A stretch of DNA of 64,000 bases from Heliocidaris tuberculata (GCA_025618425.1 CM046835.1:20655076-20719075); one strand, 5' to 3'. Numbered from the stretch's first letter, positions 36,061 through 52,620 are shown. Notes: generated from the sequence alone by a model not told the origin. A program made the numbers and translations.

Positions 36061-36892
36061 TTAACTTGCTATCACTACACCGGGTAGACTTCTTGTTTTC
36101 ATTCCCCTTGAAGTGATAATTACATGTACCTGGGAAGGAACATCCCCGATTCCAAATAATGAGCTTTGTATGTACTGTACATGTAATTATGAGATGTTTA
36201 CTAAAACCAGGGAGATGGGAGTTTTAAAACTCCCATCTCCGTGCTAAAACCCAGGATATTTGTAATATGCACACATGTTAAATACCTGTCTTTTTAATTT
36301 ATCATTTTTCAAGACAGTTATGCCAATTTTATGTCTGAAAATGTACGCTGCTTGTCGGAGCATTCAGCATTTCACCCTTGCATGATTAGGCCCCGGCGCG
36401 GCAGTTCCCCACTTCCCCGGACAGCTGTGGCTAGCATTAGCAGTCGTACATCGTGAACATTTGCTGCGATCATCTTCGCTGAACTTGAAAAGGAAAGTTC
36501 AATCCCTGTCAGCCGACTAAACCATGGTCCTGAGAACAAATATATGTCAGTTTCATAACATTTCAATATTACCAAATCAAAATACACACCTCGAAGATCA
36601 CTAAGTTGACCCATTTTAAAATTTTCTGGCTAAAAGTGTCATTTTCAGGAACGTTTTAAAAAGCTGATCGTAATTATCGTGCGACCAAAAGATGACGCCA
36701 ACTTGTTCTGAAATATGAATTATGTACATAGCTAATGAATATTCAATAGCATAAAAGCCAATCACAGAAACAAAATCAGACCAAGCCTCTGCTCTCTTAA
36801 TGAAAAATAAATTAGATAGCTAATCAATATTCACTAGCAAGAGAGCCAATCACAGAAACTGTCTCATAAAAAAAGAATAATAATGAAAAAAA

Positions 36893-37582
36893 CAAGTGAA
36901 TGAGTAAATTACGCAATGCGTAATAAATGTCCCCGCCGGAAGTGCAGATCTGTGGAAATTAACTAGCCTGAACCTTAAAACTTCAGTGAAAAACTTTAGT
37001 GAATAAAATAATAATGTTACTGCATGCAAAAGAAGAGAATACCAACAATGCATGTATACAACTGAAATATAAAACATGAAAACATTATGAACCTCCAGCC
37101 ATTTTGAATAAATTTGCATAAATTTGCATAATTAATGAATTTCAAAATTCTGTGTAGAAGTTTGGAAGCCCCCACCCAGCCCTATCAGATAAAACAATCG
37201 GAATCAAAATCCAATGTGAAATAGAGGAGAAGTAGCATTTTTCGTCGATTTTGAATAAATTTGCATAAATTTGCATAATTAATGAATTTCAAAATTCTGT
37301 GTAGAAGTTTGGAAGCCCCCACCCAGCCCTATCAGATAAAACAATCGGAATCAAAATCCGATGTGAAATAGAGGAGAAGTAGCATTTTTCGTCGATTTTG
37401 AATAAATTTGCATAAATTTGCATATTTAATGAATTTCAAAATTCTGTGTAGAAGTTTGGAAGCCCCCACCCAGCCCTATCAGATAAAACAATCGGAATCA
37501 AAATCGGCCAAGAAATGACGGAGGAGTAGCATTTTCTAACATTTGAGCACACACGGACGGACGGACGGACGGACAGGCGGAC

Positions 37583-37621
<39 letters not shown>

Positions 37622-37671
37622 CGAACGGAGCCCGTTTCATAGTCCCCTCGCGAACTTCGTTCGGCAGGGAC
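36893..37671. mobile_element. Insertion with three 147-bp tandem units, (CGGA)n and (CA)n
   Basis: Its limits come from comparing the two arms of the surrounding inverted repeat: the left arm lacks it. It has palindromes near both ends (ATTACGCAATGCGTAAT at 36907-36923 and CGAACTTCGTTCG near 37651-37663) and inverted words GTCCCCGCCG/CGGCAGGGAC. Units start ATTTTGAATA at 37101, 37248 and 37395. The layout resembles a Helentron-associated element. Confidence 0.7.
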
Positions 37672-37775
37672 AAAAAGCCATGTGTACAAAGTAAATTGAA
37701 AATAAGTGTGTAAGACAAAAGGGTGTCAGGGGTGTCAGAAAAGAGTGGGTCAGCAAATGGAAACACCCCTCAACA

Positions 37776-40128
37776 TGATAGGAGGCACAATCTTGCATTC
37801 TGTTCCATCACAGAAAAATAACATCTCATGATTAGGAAAATGGATTTTAGAGGGGTTTCGTGTAAATGTCCACAGTCCACATTCAGTGTTTTGCCTTGGC
37901 ATGCATGATTGTCAAAGGATTGAACTCATTCACTTCTCTGTCACTTCTGAGTAATGATCAAGTTGTGGGATATCTCTGTTTTTGTTTTCTTTCACCCCGT
38001 GTGAATATCACAGGCGTCAACTATCAATTTTTCTTCACTGATTGAATTAATATGCAGTAGATTTTCCTATTCATGAGCAGTAAGGCACAAAAATTCGTTG
38101 CTGGGAATCTTCCTTTGACTGAATAGGACACAGTGCAAACTACATGTGGCTCTGGTTTTTTTAACTACACCTGTATGACCAAAAAGCTTAATGGCACTTT
38201 GAGGGCCCCCAAATTTTTAAAGATAAAGAATTGGAAATCAGTATTAACTTTTTCTTTTAGCATGGACCTAGGGTGATCTCCCATAGCTTAATGAAAAATT
38301 TTCAAATTTGATTTATGTGCCTGAGGTATCCCTGAACAGCAAATTGTTTACGGAATTTTGTAACCCAATTGACATACCATTTTGTTTGGAGCTGAAAAAT
38401 ATGTAAAGCCATACACAATATATTTCTTTTCTATTCATGACTAATGAGCATGGATGGATCTTTAAAAAATTTAAATGTTATCTGAACAATCTCTCATATT
38501 TTGATGGAACGGTGTAATTGAAAATGGTGTTACGGACGTTACATCTTCCTTAAACATTTTAGACCCACATTTAATCCACTAGAACAGGAACTTAATTACC
38601 TCATATCCATATTAGAATACACTTATTAGTTATTCCATATACATAGGTTAAAATAAAATAGCAATATATTGTCGTAGTGCTGATGGTAAAAATATCCTCA
38701 TCAAATGAAAAAGATGTCTAATTTTCCGTTAACAGTTTTGTAACGTCCGAAACAATTTTCATTTTGAAGTAGTAAAAAATATGTGACTTGGAGGACCTAT
38801 CTTTCACAACATTTTATAAACATCTTAAAGCAGCTACCCATCAAAGCAAAAAATAATGGAGGAGCTTATTACATTGTCACTCTATCAGTAAAACCAATTT
38901 TCTGTTAACAGTTGTAACGTCCGAAACACAAAATACTCATTTAAAGATGATCAGTCAAATTTTATGGTATCTGGAGTGAATCAATCATTATGGAATAAAA
39001 CATTGTAAGTCATCACACAAATTTAGACACAAATTATGTGATTCACATGCAAAGATTTTTTGTACATGTAAGGACAAAAAAGTTATTTCGGATGTTACAT
39101 AATTTTATTGTGAACACATAATTTACAAATTTCAATTAATTTTTTGACATATCAGCAAATTATGATTTCACAATCTTTTCTCATGTTAAGAAAACTATTT
39201 TCAATATCTTATTTAGCTTTGAATATAAAGAAGGCATGAATAGGATGCTAAAAACTGATTTTTTCATGAACCATCTAAGCTTTCTGCAAAACTGAAAATT
39301 TATATAAAAAATTATAATTTTGAATACACTCTATGTGATGAAATGCTTTGCTGGATGGTTTAGTTGTAATTTATCGTAAAAAATCACAACAAAAGTTACT
39401 TGTAAAAAATTTTGAGTCATGTTAACAGTATTTTCTGGTATGCTGTAAGCACGTTTTGGACGTTACATCATACTGTTCAGCCAGTTCAAATAAGGGGCAA
39501 AGATTGATGTAAGAAGGAGTGATTTCCATTTTTCAACCTTTCCTCTTACTGTTAAAAGTGTTTTGCATTTGTATTTTATCAGTTTTTCATTTTTATGAAG
39601 GATATCCCAAATGATGTCATTAAACTTAAGTTTATTTGGTCAATTTAAAGTATTTTTTTCAGTAACGGTCACACACCTTAACTTTACCCAGTCAACAAAA
39701 CAAAGAATATGTTATGTAAATATTTCAAAACTGCAACCAAGCTAAACCATTTTCTCAAAATTTACATGAAATATGGATTTTTACCTTGAAATAGGGGGGG
39801 GGGGCTATTAAACTTTCATTTTATATATACATGTATGTGTGGACTACTTTGAATTATTTAGGTGATTTTTTTAATGCTTTATCCTCACAATTTATCGTGC
39901 CATTTTGTGAAATAGAATTGGAAACCACTCACTGCTACATGAAGATTGATTACATCTTTGGTGAACACAGGGCCTTCCAAGTGTGTATAGATCTATAGTA
40001 AGGTTCCTTCATATAAGAAGCTTTGTAAACTTGTAAAAAATGTTACTTACAATAGCTGTACGTCAGCCTTTAATCTACATTAACTATCCACATCCTACAC
40101 AATTAATTTCATTTGGATTATCAGCTTG

Positions 40129-40130
<2 letters not shown>
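37776..40130. other. AT-rich DNA with recurring TTTCGGACGTTACA motif
   Basis: The motif or a one-base variant appears near 38530, 38741, 38914, 39088 and 39455 in both orientations. No gene. G tract at 39796-39805. Confidence 0.45.
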
Positions 40131-40191
<61 letters not shown>

Positions 40192-40212
40192 TAATAATAA
40201 TAATAATAATAA
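40131..40212. repeat. (AAT)n microsatellite, left part, split by the LTR element
   Basis: Almost pure AAT with one defect. Continues at 49346 beyond the retrotransposon. Its last four bases ATAA repeat at 49346-49349. Confidence 0.95.
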
Positions 40213-43200
40213 TGTAACGTGAGACCCCCTCAAAAACTGGTTTGCTGCCACCACAATAGTTTATAGAGTTATTGAGCTCTTGGCCTCGATATAGAAATCA
40301 TATCTGACCATAAATAATCATAATCTCGAGAAATTTGAAGCCTAATTTAAAGAGCTAGAGATTGTCCAATCCAAACGAGCCATATCTGCTCCAAACCTAC
40401 ATTTCTGTACTAAGCCTAAAACCTGGTAAGTTTCAATAATTCACAATTCTAACTGTCATTTCCAGACTGTGAAATAATCATGTAATTTGTTGAGCGATGT
40501 CCACGATAAAATTTTGCCATGTGAAACTCTTACATTCACTTTGTGTACAAACTCGTGTTCCACATTTTCTCTACATGTATTCAGTGTTCATTCACGCCGT
40601 GTGCACAGTCGTTGACACAACAACAATCACCGCATCAGGCAATCAATCACGGCTTCGACAATCAATTATACTAGGCTCTTTCTCGATCTCCAAATTTCAA
40701 TATCATCTCTTTCTATCTCCTGGTCTCACTTGGTTAGCGTAGTTATTCGAGCTCGATAGCGAGTTCCGTTTTCTTGAAATATACAAGGTTGGTCTTTTAT
40801 AGCCTCTAATTAAAAATGTTTAAAATTTTCTAAATCTTATTTGTACTGCTTAATCTATATCACATCAACAGTCAATTTTCACTACTCAATCGATCACCAA
40901 TTCCAAATCTAAGTCTTAGGTACAAATCCAAATCCCTGGATTCAACATTCACAACAATCACTGAATCACTATTCAATAATCACTTTCTCACATGTGTGCA
41001 TTGTTAAACAGTATAAAATTATTTCCGCAAATTGATCTAAAGTTCAATAGAACTTTAATAACGATAACTTCAAATGTTTACAATGTCAATGTCAATGTCA
41101 GAAACAATATCAACTTCCATGCGAATTCCAATAAATGAATGAATTCATTGAGTATAAATACGAGCATGGTAAATTTACTGTACATCTTATACCTGTAGTA
41201 ATAATTCCTAATGTTAAGGAATTCAGCCAATAACCTATACTAACTTTGTATCTCGGCTGAAATAAGATAGAATACCTAAGATCTAACCTATCAACTACTT
41301 TATACTCCGTGGAGTTGCATTCCTTAAAGAAATGACTACTTAAACTAGTATTGGTAGCTGATCTTTCTGACATACTATTAACTGTTCCAAAAATCCTGAT
41401 CCGTCTCACTAACTTTATAATAAGTACTTCCTTCTGATTGAAACCGTCAATCCCCGTTCATTCTCCACTTCCAAACTGACAACTGGCCAAAATTGTCTCA
41501 ACCTCTAACCAAACCATTAAACTTGTTCCTACTTCACCCCGCCGGGAATTTTAATCCAAATAACTATCCGTTCCCAATTCTCGTGTACTCACTTTGTCGG
41601 TATCACGGAATAACTTTCAAACTCATGGTCTGCAGAACCAAAGTGATATCAAGCCTCAAGACTATAAAACAAATCTCCTCGATAACACGGTTTAAGAAAG
41701 ACTCACTATAAGTTTCAGTCGGAATACATTTAAAATAAATGCAGCCACTTTCCTGCTTCCTGTAATAGTAGTTTTCAGATCACCTGCTGTATCAATCTAA
41801 GCATACATGTAGCCTACTAAGAAAATATACCTAAGTTACTATTAAATAAGAATGTTATGATGCTTAGTCTTTAGACATCATGTCAGCCAAGTTTCTTAAC
41901 TGATAATCTAAGGTAGATATCGACTTATCTCAAATTTCCATCTCTATTCATGCACACTAGAAATATCAAAAGTAGTGTAAATATTTATAAGTTCTGTTTA
42001 CCATCTATGTACAAGACTAGTTTAATAATCATTTTAACATTGATTATTCTACTGAGCTAATCATCCTATTTACAAGTGTTATTTACAATTTATTTAATAA
42101 TCATTTTAATAATGATTATTCTACTGAGCAGTACGCTTGACTACGTAACTTCTGATCGTAACACCCTAACAGTAATCATGGTCCTTACTTCGTTTAGAGT
42201 CTACTATGAAAAAGAAGTACCCAGGTCTATAAAAGAGAAATAAATACCAAAAATTGTTAATTCCTAAAATTAAATTATGTCGAAGAGAACCAATAAATAT
42301 CACATATGAAACTTAAATAATGTATTCTATGTAAATAAATAAATATTCCATCCATTAAATTCCAGAAAGACATCCATAAATAATTCAGTATCATGTTAAC
42401 CATCAAAATAATCAATTTCCTCTAAATTCCAATCACTTCACGTTCATGCCATTTCCGAGCATGAAATTACCATAAAAATGTCAATAAATATCTCAAAAAT
42501 ACATAAATAATTCCACAATCTTTCATAGACCTGTTATTTAATCCAAGTCTGTTATAGAAATAAGAAGGAGACTTTGTTTTGCTGTCCAAACGCTATAAAT
42601 TGTCTAATAAATTTGAAGTCAACCGTACAGGGTGACGAGACGTAAAATGCCAGAACAGTCACCAACCAAAAGGGTGACAAAAAAATGCCAAATTTGGTTT
42701 CCAAAACAAATCATCTCACTGTAAACCTTGAATGGAATTCAGTATTGTTATTGATGATATAATGTACTCACGAAGTTAATTCTATGCTCAAATCTAAATG
42801 AAGACTGTAAGAACTGTGACGTCTAGTCTCTTGAGGTCTTTAGGTATTTGGAAGAGAAGAAGGCTCCGACTCAAAAACAAGTCACCAAATCTGGTGAAAG
42901 TACCCCTATTTATAGTTTTTCAGGCAGCCCCAAAATTTGTATCTCCCGCTTATTCCTACATTAAAAAAAGGCTTACGCACGAAACCTCTATAGGCCGTAA
43001 CGTAAAAAAAACAACTGTGCACGCACCGTCCGTACGCAGTGGTTGAGCACAAATTTCTTCTCGGGAACTTGTCCCAGAAGTTAAGAAAAGTACACCATTT
43101 TGCCCTATATTATAACGATGTATGGAATAAATGTCAATAAAAACAACTTCCAAGGAAATCACACATACGGTGAGTTTATACATTTGTCTCATTTCAGTCA

Positions 43201-43611
43201 AACATCTTTTATCGACTCGTAAATGACCTTACCGGTCCAAATATAGAATATGCTGTCAGTCACCTCATGTGAATTTCATGTGATAGTCACATGCACAGTC
43301 AGAGAATCGTCTATTACTGGACTAAATTCTCATTCTTCATTTCTGCGCGTACGCACTAATAGATAACAAAAAAAAGTATTTCAGTCTAATCAGGAATGTA
43401 GGTCACAGTGCAACTGGACAAACAGCTGATCGCTGGAATTTCATTCATGCACACAATAAAAACAATACGCGCATTGGCTTAATACAGTGTAACTCAATTG
43501 AGCCGCCGACTAAAAAGTCATGTAAATATAAATTCTCACCAAATTGAATCTGATTATAAAAGCATGAATTTAGATGTAAAAATTAAATCACTGAGAGGGA
43601 TTTTCGCCACA
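40213..43611 (-). repeat. 3' LTR (3399 bp)
   Basis: The only difference I noticed from the other LTR is an A run of 8 instead of 9 near 43010. Contains a duplicated segment TAATAATCATTTTAAYAWTG (near 42016 and 42093). The frames inside occur identically in both LTRs and look like chance. Confidence 0.93.
42907..42914 (-). promoter_or_regulatory. TATA-like box in 3' LTR
   Basis: TATAAATA on the minus strand in context CTATAAATAGGGG. The equivalent in the 5' LTR is at 48640-48647. Confidence 0.45.
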
Positions 43612-43623
43612 CTACCCCCTACC
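43612..43623 (-). promoter_or_regulatory. Polypurine tract
   Basis: Minus strand GGTAGGGGGTAG lies directly before the 3' LTR, where plus-strand DNA priming takes place in LTR retroelements. Confidence 0.6.
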
Positions 43624-43959
43624 AAATAAATCACTGTCCCAGTGATACGAGATGAATGAATATATTGGTGAAAATCACTCTTCTATATACATACTAGATA
43701 CAAAATAACTGTCTAAATCGTTCTATAAATCCATCTCATCAGTAATCGCTGAGAAAGTCACAGCAGAAATCTTCTTCCTTCTTTCCACTCTGCTCAGATT
43801 CTTTCTCTGAATCTTTGTATATAATCACTGTAACACCTCACTATAGTTCTCCACATAATATAAAACTATGCAATATGAATGTCTCTCTATATATATACAC
43901 AACTACATCACAAATAACTCTAACCCCTCTCTTTATCTCCAGTCTTCTGCAGTGTCGAC

Positions 43960-44140
43960 AATCGATGCATGGACGTCGTGACAATCCATCGGCATTCGAG
44001 TGAGCTCATCCAGCGCGATGCTCCAAGGTGAGTTGATACTGTGTAATTATTTCTAACCATTTCACTAACTGTCCTTCAGGGTTCCTGAACTGTAATAGCC
44101 ACCTTAGTGCACCATGATCAGTTCTGACTGTTACTCGCTG
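43960..44140 (-). pseudogene. RNase H C-terminal fragment of a Ty3/gypsy pol
   Basis: The minus strand reads VTVRTDHGALRWLLQF, then NPEGQLVKWLE and LTLEHRAG, an in-frame TGA (44006-44008), then NADGLSRRPC. TDHGALRWL and the NADxLSRRPC end are hallmarks of the Ty3/gypsy RNase H and its junction to the integrase zinc finger (family knowledge). Upstream the frame turns to non-homologous sequence at once, so everything from the gag end through reverse transcriptase is deleted. Downstream the integrase is absent. It cannot be functional. Confidence 0.88.
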
Positions 44141-44272
44141 TATATAGAGAATGTGCCACGTACATAGCTTCATTAATTTTGAACTGCACAAATTAGTGGA
44201 TTCGTTGTCTCTGACCATGGATATACATGTACATGTAGTATTCTCACTGTAAATCTAATTCTGTGGAACTGT

Positions 44273-45259
44273 CTATCTCATCTGTTTCATCATCAGTTTA
44301 ATCTCATGTAGACTCAACTTTAATTCTTCTATCTCTTTCTTTACTCTCTCATCTGCAGGTGATGACTGTACGCTACTCTCTACCGCTCGCACATGACGTA
44401 GTCTTATCTTCTCTCGTGCCCTCTCGGCCTGAAGAAAGGACTCTGTCGTCAATGCAGCTGTAATCGCCTCGTCCAACGTCTTGGGGTGAGCACGAAAAAT
44501 CGCAGCTCTGATCTCGGAATCATCGATAGCCTCCGAAAAATGGGTCTTCGCTAGTCTCTCTCGTACGTCACTCATCATTTCCGGATACGCAAGGCTGGTG
44601 AGATCTCTAATGGCCTGACCAAGCTGTTGGAGGGATTCATCCTTCTGTCTGCGCCTTGTTTGGAGCTCTATCATGAAGTTTTCCGCTTCCTGTCCTGGTC
44701 CAAATCTTCTCTCAAGTTGAATCACCAGTGCACGAAATGGGATTGGTTGATCAACGGGTAGATTATGCAACACCTTTAGTGCTTCTCCCTGAAGTCCCGA
44801 AGCCAAATATTGTCCCGCTTCACTGTCACTCCATCTGTTCAGTTTCATGCAGACTGTGAAATGTCTGTAATAATCTGTCCATGGAATCTTACCTGCAAAT
44901 TTCTCTGGTAACAGACGTCCACGTTGAGCACGCTGTGAATTCAACATCTCTGTAGCCTGTTCGCTTGAGACATAACTCGGCAACTCTTCCAACTCTTGCG
45001 GACTGTACATAACTTGTTGCGCAGGTGGAATCACATCTCCAAATTCATTCGCACGAACTACAATCTCTGGATCAGAACTGTCTACTGCCCATCTAGCAGC
45101 ATCTCCTCTGTTAAGAAATGTACTTCTGTCTTCAGCAGCATCTTCTCTGTTAAGAACTGTACTTCTGTCTTCAGCAGCATCTTCTCTGTTAAGAACTGTA
45201 CTTCTGTCTTCAGCAGCCATCTCGTCAGACTGTAACCAAACAGAAGTAGGCTCCACCAT
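44273..45259 (-). CDS. gag-like capsid protein of LTR retrotransposon
   Basis: A 328-codon frame, the longest credible protein in the window. Residues about 13-55 hold three copies of a 13-residue unit (AAEDRSTVLNRED). About 115-275 matches a retrotransposon gag/capsid core: LPEKFAGKIPWTDYYRHF, then LASGLQGEALKVLHNLP, ALVIQLERRFGP, ESLQQLGQAIRDL, AYPEM, and DEAITAALTTE. The C-terminus is a charged coiled-coil-like segment (VKKEIEELKLSLHEIKLMMK). No CCHC zinc knuckle is present, and the frame stops about 130 bases before the RNase H scrap, so the nucleocapsid part probably went with the pol deletion. It has no internal stop although pol is lost, which suggests recent mobility. The ATG at 45259 is the first in the frame. 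Confidence 0.85.
   Translation of the reverse strand: MVEPTSVWLQSDEMAAEDRSTVLNREDAAEDRSTVLNREDAAEDRSTFLNRGDAARWAVDSSDPEIVVRANEFGDVIPPAQQVMYSPQELEELPSYVSSEQATEMLNSQRAQRGRLLPEKFAGKIPWTDYYRHFTVCMKLNRWSDSEAGQYLASGLQGEALKVLHNLPVDQPIPFRALVIQLERRFGPGQEAENFMIELQTRRRQKDESLQQLGQAIRDLTSLAYPEMMSDVRERLAKTHFSEAIDDSEIRAAIFRAHPKTLDEAITAALTTESFLQAERAREKIRLRHVRAVESSVQSSPADERVKKEIEELKLSLHEIKLMMKQMR
45101..45217 (-). repeat. 39-bp triplication inside gag
   Basis: Three adjacent copies of a 39-bp unit, the first two as read on the minus strand nearly identical and the third with a few changes. In frame, giving the 13-residue repeats. Confidence 0.88.
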
Positions 45260-45922
45260 TCTCTAATTTAGTATTTTAATTTTATCTTATGAGTTACTCT
45301 ATCTTCAACTCATGTTTGTATCGTGTCAAGCGTACGTACCCTTACAATGTAAAAGGAGTAGATCTCCTTATCTTATTGTACTCACAGTGATTATTTCACT
45401 GTTTTGGAAAACTACCTGTACATAAGTATTTACTATGTCCTTAGACATCTTATTGTAAATGATCAGTTTTTTATACTCAATCTATAGTCCCATTTGGACT
45501 AAATTCAATGCACACCTGTGATAAGGAAACACAAAGACACACAAAAACAGAACACGGAAATTCTCAACTCGCTTTAAGTAACTACAGTGCTCACTTTCGA
45601 CTGCATTACTTAAACTAACTCCAGCTGAACAGACTCCTTTGCTGTCAGCATTTCACTATCTCTTCACAAAACTAACACGTAAATCACATAACTCACTAGA
45701 TACCGCAAACATTAATTATTCCTTTGTCACTCTATTTCAATAATTAAGATAATTCTCAACTACCAGCTGATTATGCTGAAAAGATAATAAAATTTTACTA
45801 TCAAAATTATGCCAAATCAAACTGTTTGGCCACCAAAATGTAAATTTTTGGTTATTTCCAAAACTACAAAACTGCACCAGAAATATTGTTCTTTTTCCTG
45901 GTGATTTATAAAAACTAGACCA

Positions 45923-45941
45923 TCCCACCGCTGTACCACCA
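45923..45941 (-). promoter_or_regulatory. Primer binding site, tRNA-Leu-like
   Basis: The minus strand reads TGGTGGTACAGCGGTGGGA four bases inside the 5' LTR. Apart from an extra TA it is complementary to the 3' end of a metazoan tRNA-Leu (TCCCACCGCTGCCACCA, from memory). The +strand ACCACCA here is the tRNA-like end. Confidence 0.6.
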
Positions 45942-45945
45942 AAAA

Positions 45946-49474
<3,529 letters not shown>

Positions 49475-49640
49475 ACATATGATTTATAAGTATGATGAGC
49501 CAAATCCACTCTGTAGAGTGCTCTAGGCGTAGTATAGAATAAAGAAAGGGCATAAGAGAGTAGAAATACAAGAGAAGAATGTAATAATCAATGGAAGCAT
49601 TGAACAAGTAAGTTTTTAGACTGCTTTTGAATGGATCTGG
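49475..49640 (-). mobile_element. Possible SINE body next to the (AAT)n tail
   Basis: CCACTCTGTAGAGTGCTC and a following GTTTTTAGACTGCTTTTGAA segment next to (AAT)n resemble common echinoderm repeats with this tail. I infer that the LTR element landed in a SINE tail. Ends are not defined. Confidence 0.35.
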
Positions 49641-50067
49641 AGAACTGCAACTTCTAATAACTATACTGTAGGTAGATTATTCATGACCATCTAACATGAA
49701 ATTCTAACATGAAAATAAAAATAAGCTAAAGCCTCTCCAAATCCATCCATTCATTTATTTTCTTCTTGTAGGGTGTAATACCCTATCGGCAAACCCTATC
49801 AGCAAACACTTAAAAAACACCACCAACAATAATTCCTAGAAAGTATACAAGATTAGGCATTACAACTAAATTTTTGTAGATTTCCATTAAGTTCTCTTAC
49901 TGTTCCAAGAGATTTCTTGCTGGTTTCGAGAATTTACCAAAATGTGAGCTACATGTACATGTATGCTTACTGTACTATTCAAATGTTTGCCCTCCCATGC
50001 CTTGTGTACCAAATAAGTAGGATATTAGTACCATTTCTAATGATTATTCAATTTTATTTGTAGAACC
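49641..50067. other. Unassigned AT-rich DNA
   Basis: Nothing recognisable before the 4.3-kb element. Confidence 0.35.
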
Positions 50068-50819
50068 TACACTACCGCTTAAAGGTTTTGGCACATCGGT
50101 TCGGTAACGGTAATGTATGCAAAGTCCTCGGTGAAGCTTCCCGCGGTTCCTCCCCGAGGTTTTGTTGTTCGTCGAGAAACCGCGGGAAGCTATCGGTTCG
50201 CTATAGGTTCGCGAACGGTAAGGCATCGGTAAGGCAACGGTTAGCAAGAGAGCGCACACGCACGAATTTCTTTCGGTGAACGGTGAACGGTTTGGCTAAG
50301 AGCGCGCACGCGATGAACGCTGTATTGTGACGTAACAATGACTGACTTTGTAAAGCTGTAGCGCATGCAGGAACCACGTTTGCTCTTCCATGATTGCGTC
50401 GACGGAACAAATTATTCTGCATTCGAAACAAATCTGGTGATGGTGCCGATTGATGAAATTGATGATGAAATGATGGGATGGTGGTGTTTGTCATAATGAT
50501 GGTGAAGAAAAATGACACTTGTGAACTTCATGGTGACAACTCTTTTTTTTTTCTCTCGTCCAATTATAAATACGGATCATTCAAAGGCTTTATTCTTAAC
50601 CCGCAAATGTATCGCATTTCTCGATTGGTTTAGATTGTTGTAAACCTAAAACATATCAAGAAAATAAGAACATACCTTCATGTAAACTGTGTATTAATTT
50701 ATTTTTAAAGAAAATGTTCTTAAACCCCTTTGCCTGAATTGCGTTTGAAAATGTGTAGCGTACTAGCTTTTAGACAATAGTCGATATTAGAATGATATTT
50801 TTAAAATTCATCTTTCAAT

Positions 50820-52620
50820 AACTATTAATGTATCATGATGATATGAAAATGAACTATCATATCATCATCATCATCATATGATATCATCATCACATCATCA
50901 TACCATATCATATCATATATCATCATATCGTCATTAAACTCATAATCATTATATCATCAATTCATCATGATCATAATTATATTATCATCACATCATCATA
51001 GCACCATTATATAATCATGATCATCATGATCATCATCATAATCATCATCATCATCTTGATAATCATATCTTCAAAACAATTATCATCTTCATCAAACGCA
51101 TCATTAACAAAAAAAAATATATATCAAGCCAACATTTTCTTCCCTGCCCGACCGTAACTTCATCCTTTCACACACGTGCGGTTCCCTTTTGAAATTCGAT
51201 CTGTATCATGATGAGATGAAAATAAACTATTATAATCATCATCAAATATGATCATATCATCATCACATCATCATCATACCATCATCATATCATATAATAT
51301 CATCATATCGTCATTAACTCATAATCATATCAATTCATCATGATCATCATAATTATATTATCATCACATCATATCATCATTATCATCCTCATAATTTTAA
51401 TCACCATCAGTATCATCATTATCTTGATAATCATATCGTCAAAAAAATCATCAATATCATCTTCATCAAACTCATCATTCATTAAAAATATCATGTTTTC
51501 TTCCCTGCCCGACCGTAACTTCATCCTTTCACATGCATGCGGTTCCCTTTTGAAATTCGATCTGTATCATGAGATGAACATAAACTATTATAATCATCAT
51601 CACATCATCATATCGTCATTAACTCATATAATCATATCAGTTTATCATGATCATCATAATTATATTATCATCATCACATCATCATAGCATAATTATATCA
51701 TGATTATCATCATTATCATCATCAATATCATCTTCCTCAACTTATCATTCATAAAAAAAATATATCAAGCCAACATTTGCTACCCTGCTCGACCGTAACT
51801 TCATCCTTTAACACACATGCGGTTCCCTTTTGAAATTCGATCTTTATCATTAGATGAAAATGAACTATCATATCATCATCATCACATCATGATACCATCA
51901 TATCATATATTTATAGTTTTATACATCATCATCATATCGTCATTAACTCTTATAATCATATCAATTCATCATGATCATCATAATTATATTATCATCACAT
52001 CATAGCATCATTATATCATGATTATCATTATCATAATCATAATCATCAGCATTATCTTGATAATCATATCGTCAAAACAATTATCATCATCAATATCATC
52101 TTCATCAACTCACCATTCATAAAAAATATCAAGTTTTCTTCCCTGCCCCACCGTAACTTCATCCTTTAACACACATGCGATTCCCTTTTAAAATTCGATC
52201 AGTATCATGAGATGAAAATGAACTATCATATCATCATCATCAAATATGATCATATGATCATCATCATCAAATATGATCGATCATCACATCATCATACCAT
52301 CATCATATCATCATACCATCATCATACATAATATCATCATCATATCGTCATTAACTCATATAATCTTATCATTAATTCATCATGATCATTATTATATTAT
52401 CATCACATCAAGGAAGCATCATTATCATGATTATGATCATTATCATCATCATAATCATCATTATCTTGATAATCATATCGTCAAAACAATTATCATCATC
52501 ATTATCATCTTCATCAAACTCGTCATTCATCAAAAAATATCAAGTTTTCTTCCCTGCCCGACCGTAACTTCATCTTTAACACACATGTTGTCCCCTTTTG
52601 AAATTCGATCTCTTTATACG
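50820..52620 (+). repeat. ATC-rich minisatellite with a conserved 80-bp core, five units
   Basis: Each unit has a core TTCCCTGCCCGACCGTAACT, then TTCATC..TTTGAAATTCGATCT, and a variable spacer of ATC/ATCAT repeats. Cores start near 51140, 51500, 51782, 52138 and 52550, so the period is 280-410 bp. Open frames here are ATC-repeat artefacts. Confidence 0.88.

Larger units (their letters stand above)
32928..37775. repeat. 4.85-kb inverted repeat with about 0.86-kb arms
   Basis: The left arm (32928-33790) and the right arm (36290-37775, enlarged by an insertion) are inverted copies: GCTGACCCACTCTTTTCTGA opposite its complement near 37750, GACATATATTTGTTCTCAG opposite 36545, and GTACGCTGCTTGTCGGAGCA opposite 33720. 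Outer ends are around CAACATGGGGTGTT. No transposase frame in arms or centre. Confidence 0.8.

Noticed and set aside
50820..52620. CRISPR-like array (conserved cores with spacers)
   Set aside because: Eukaryotic context, cores too long, and spacers are themselves simple ATC repeats.
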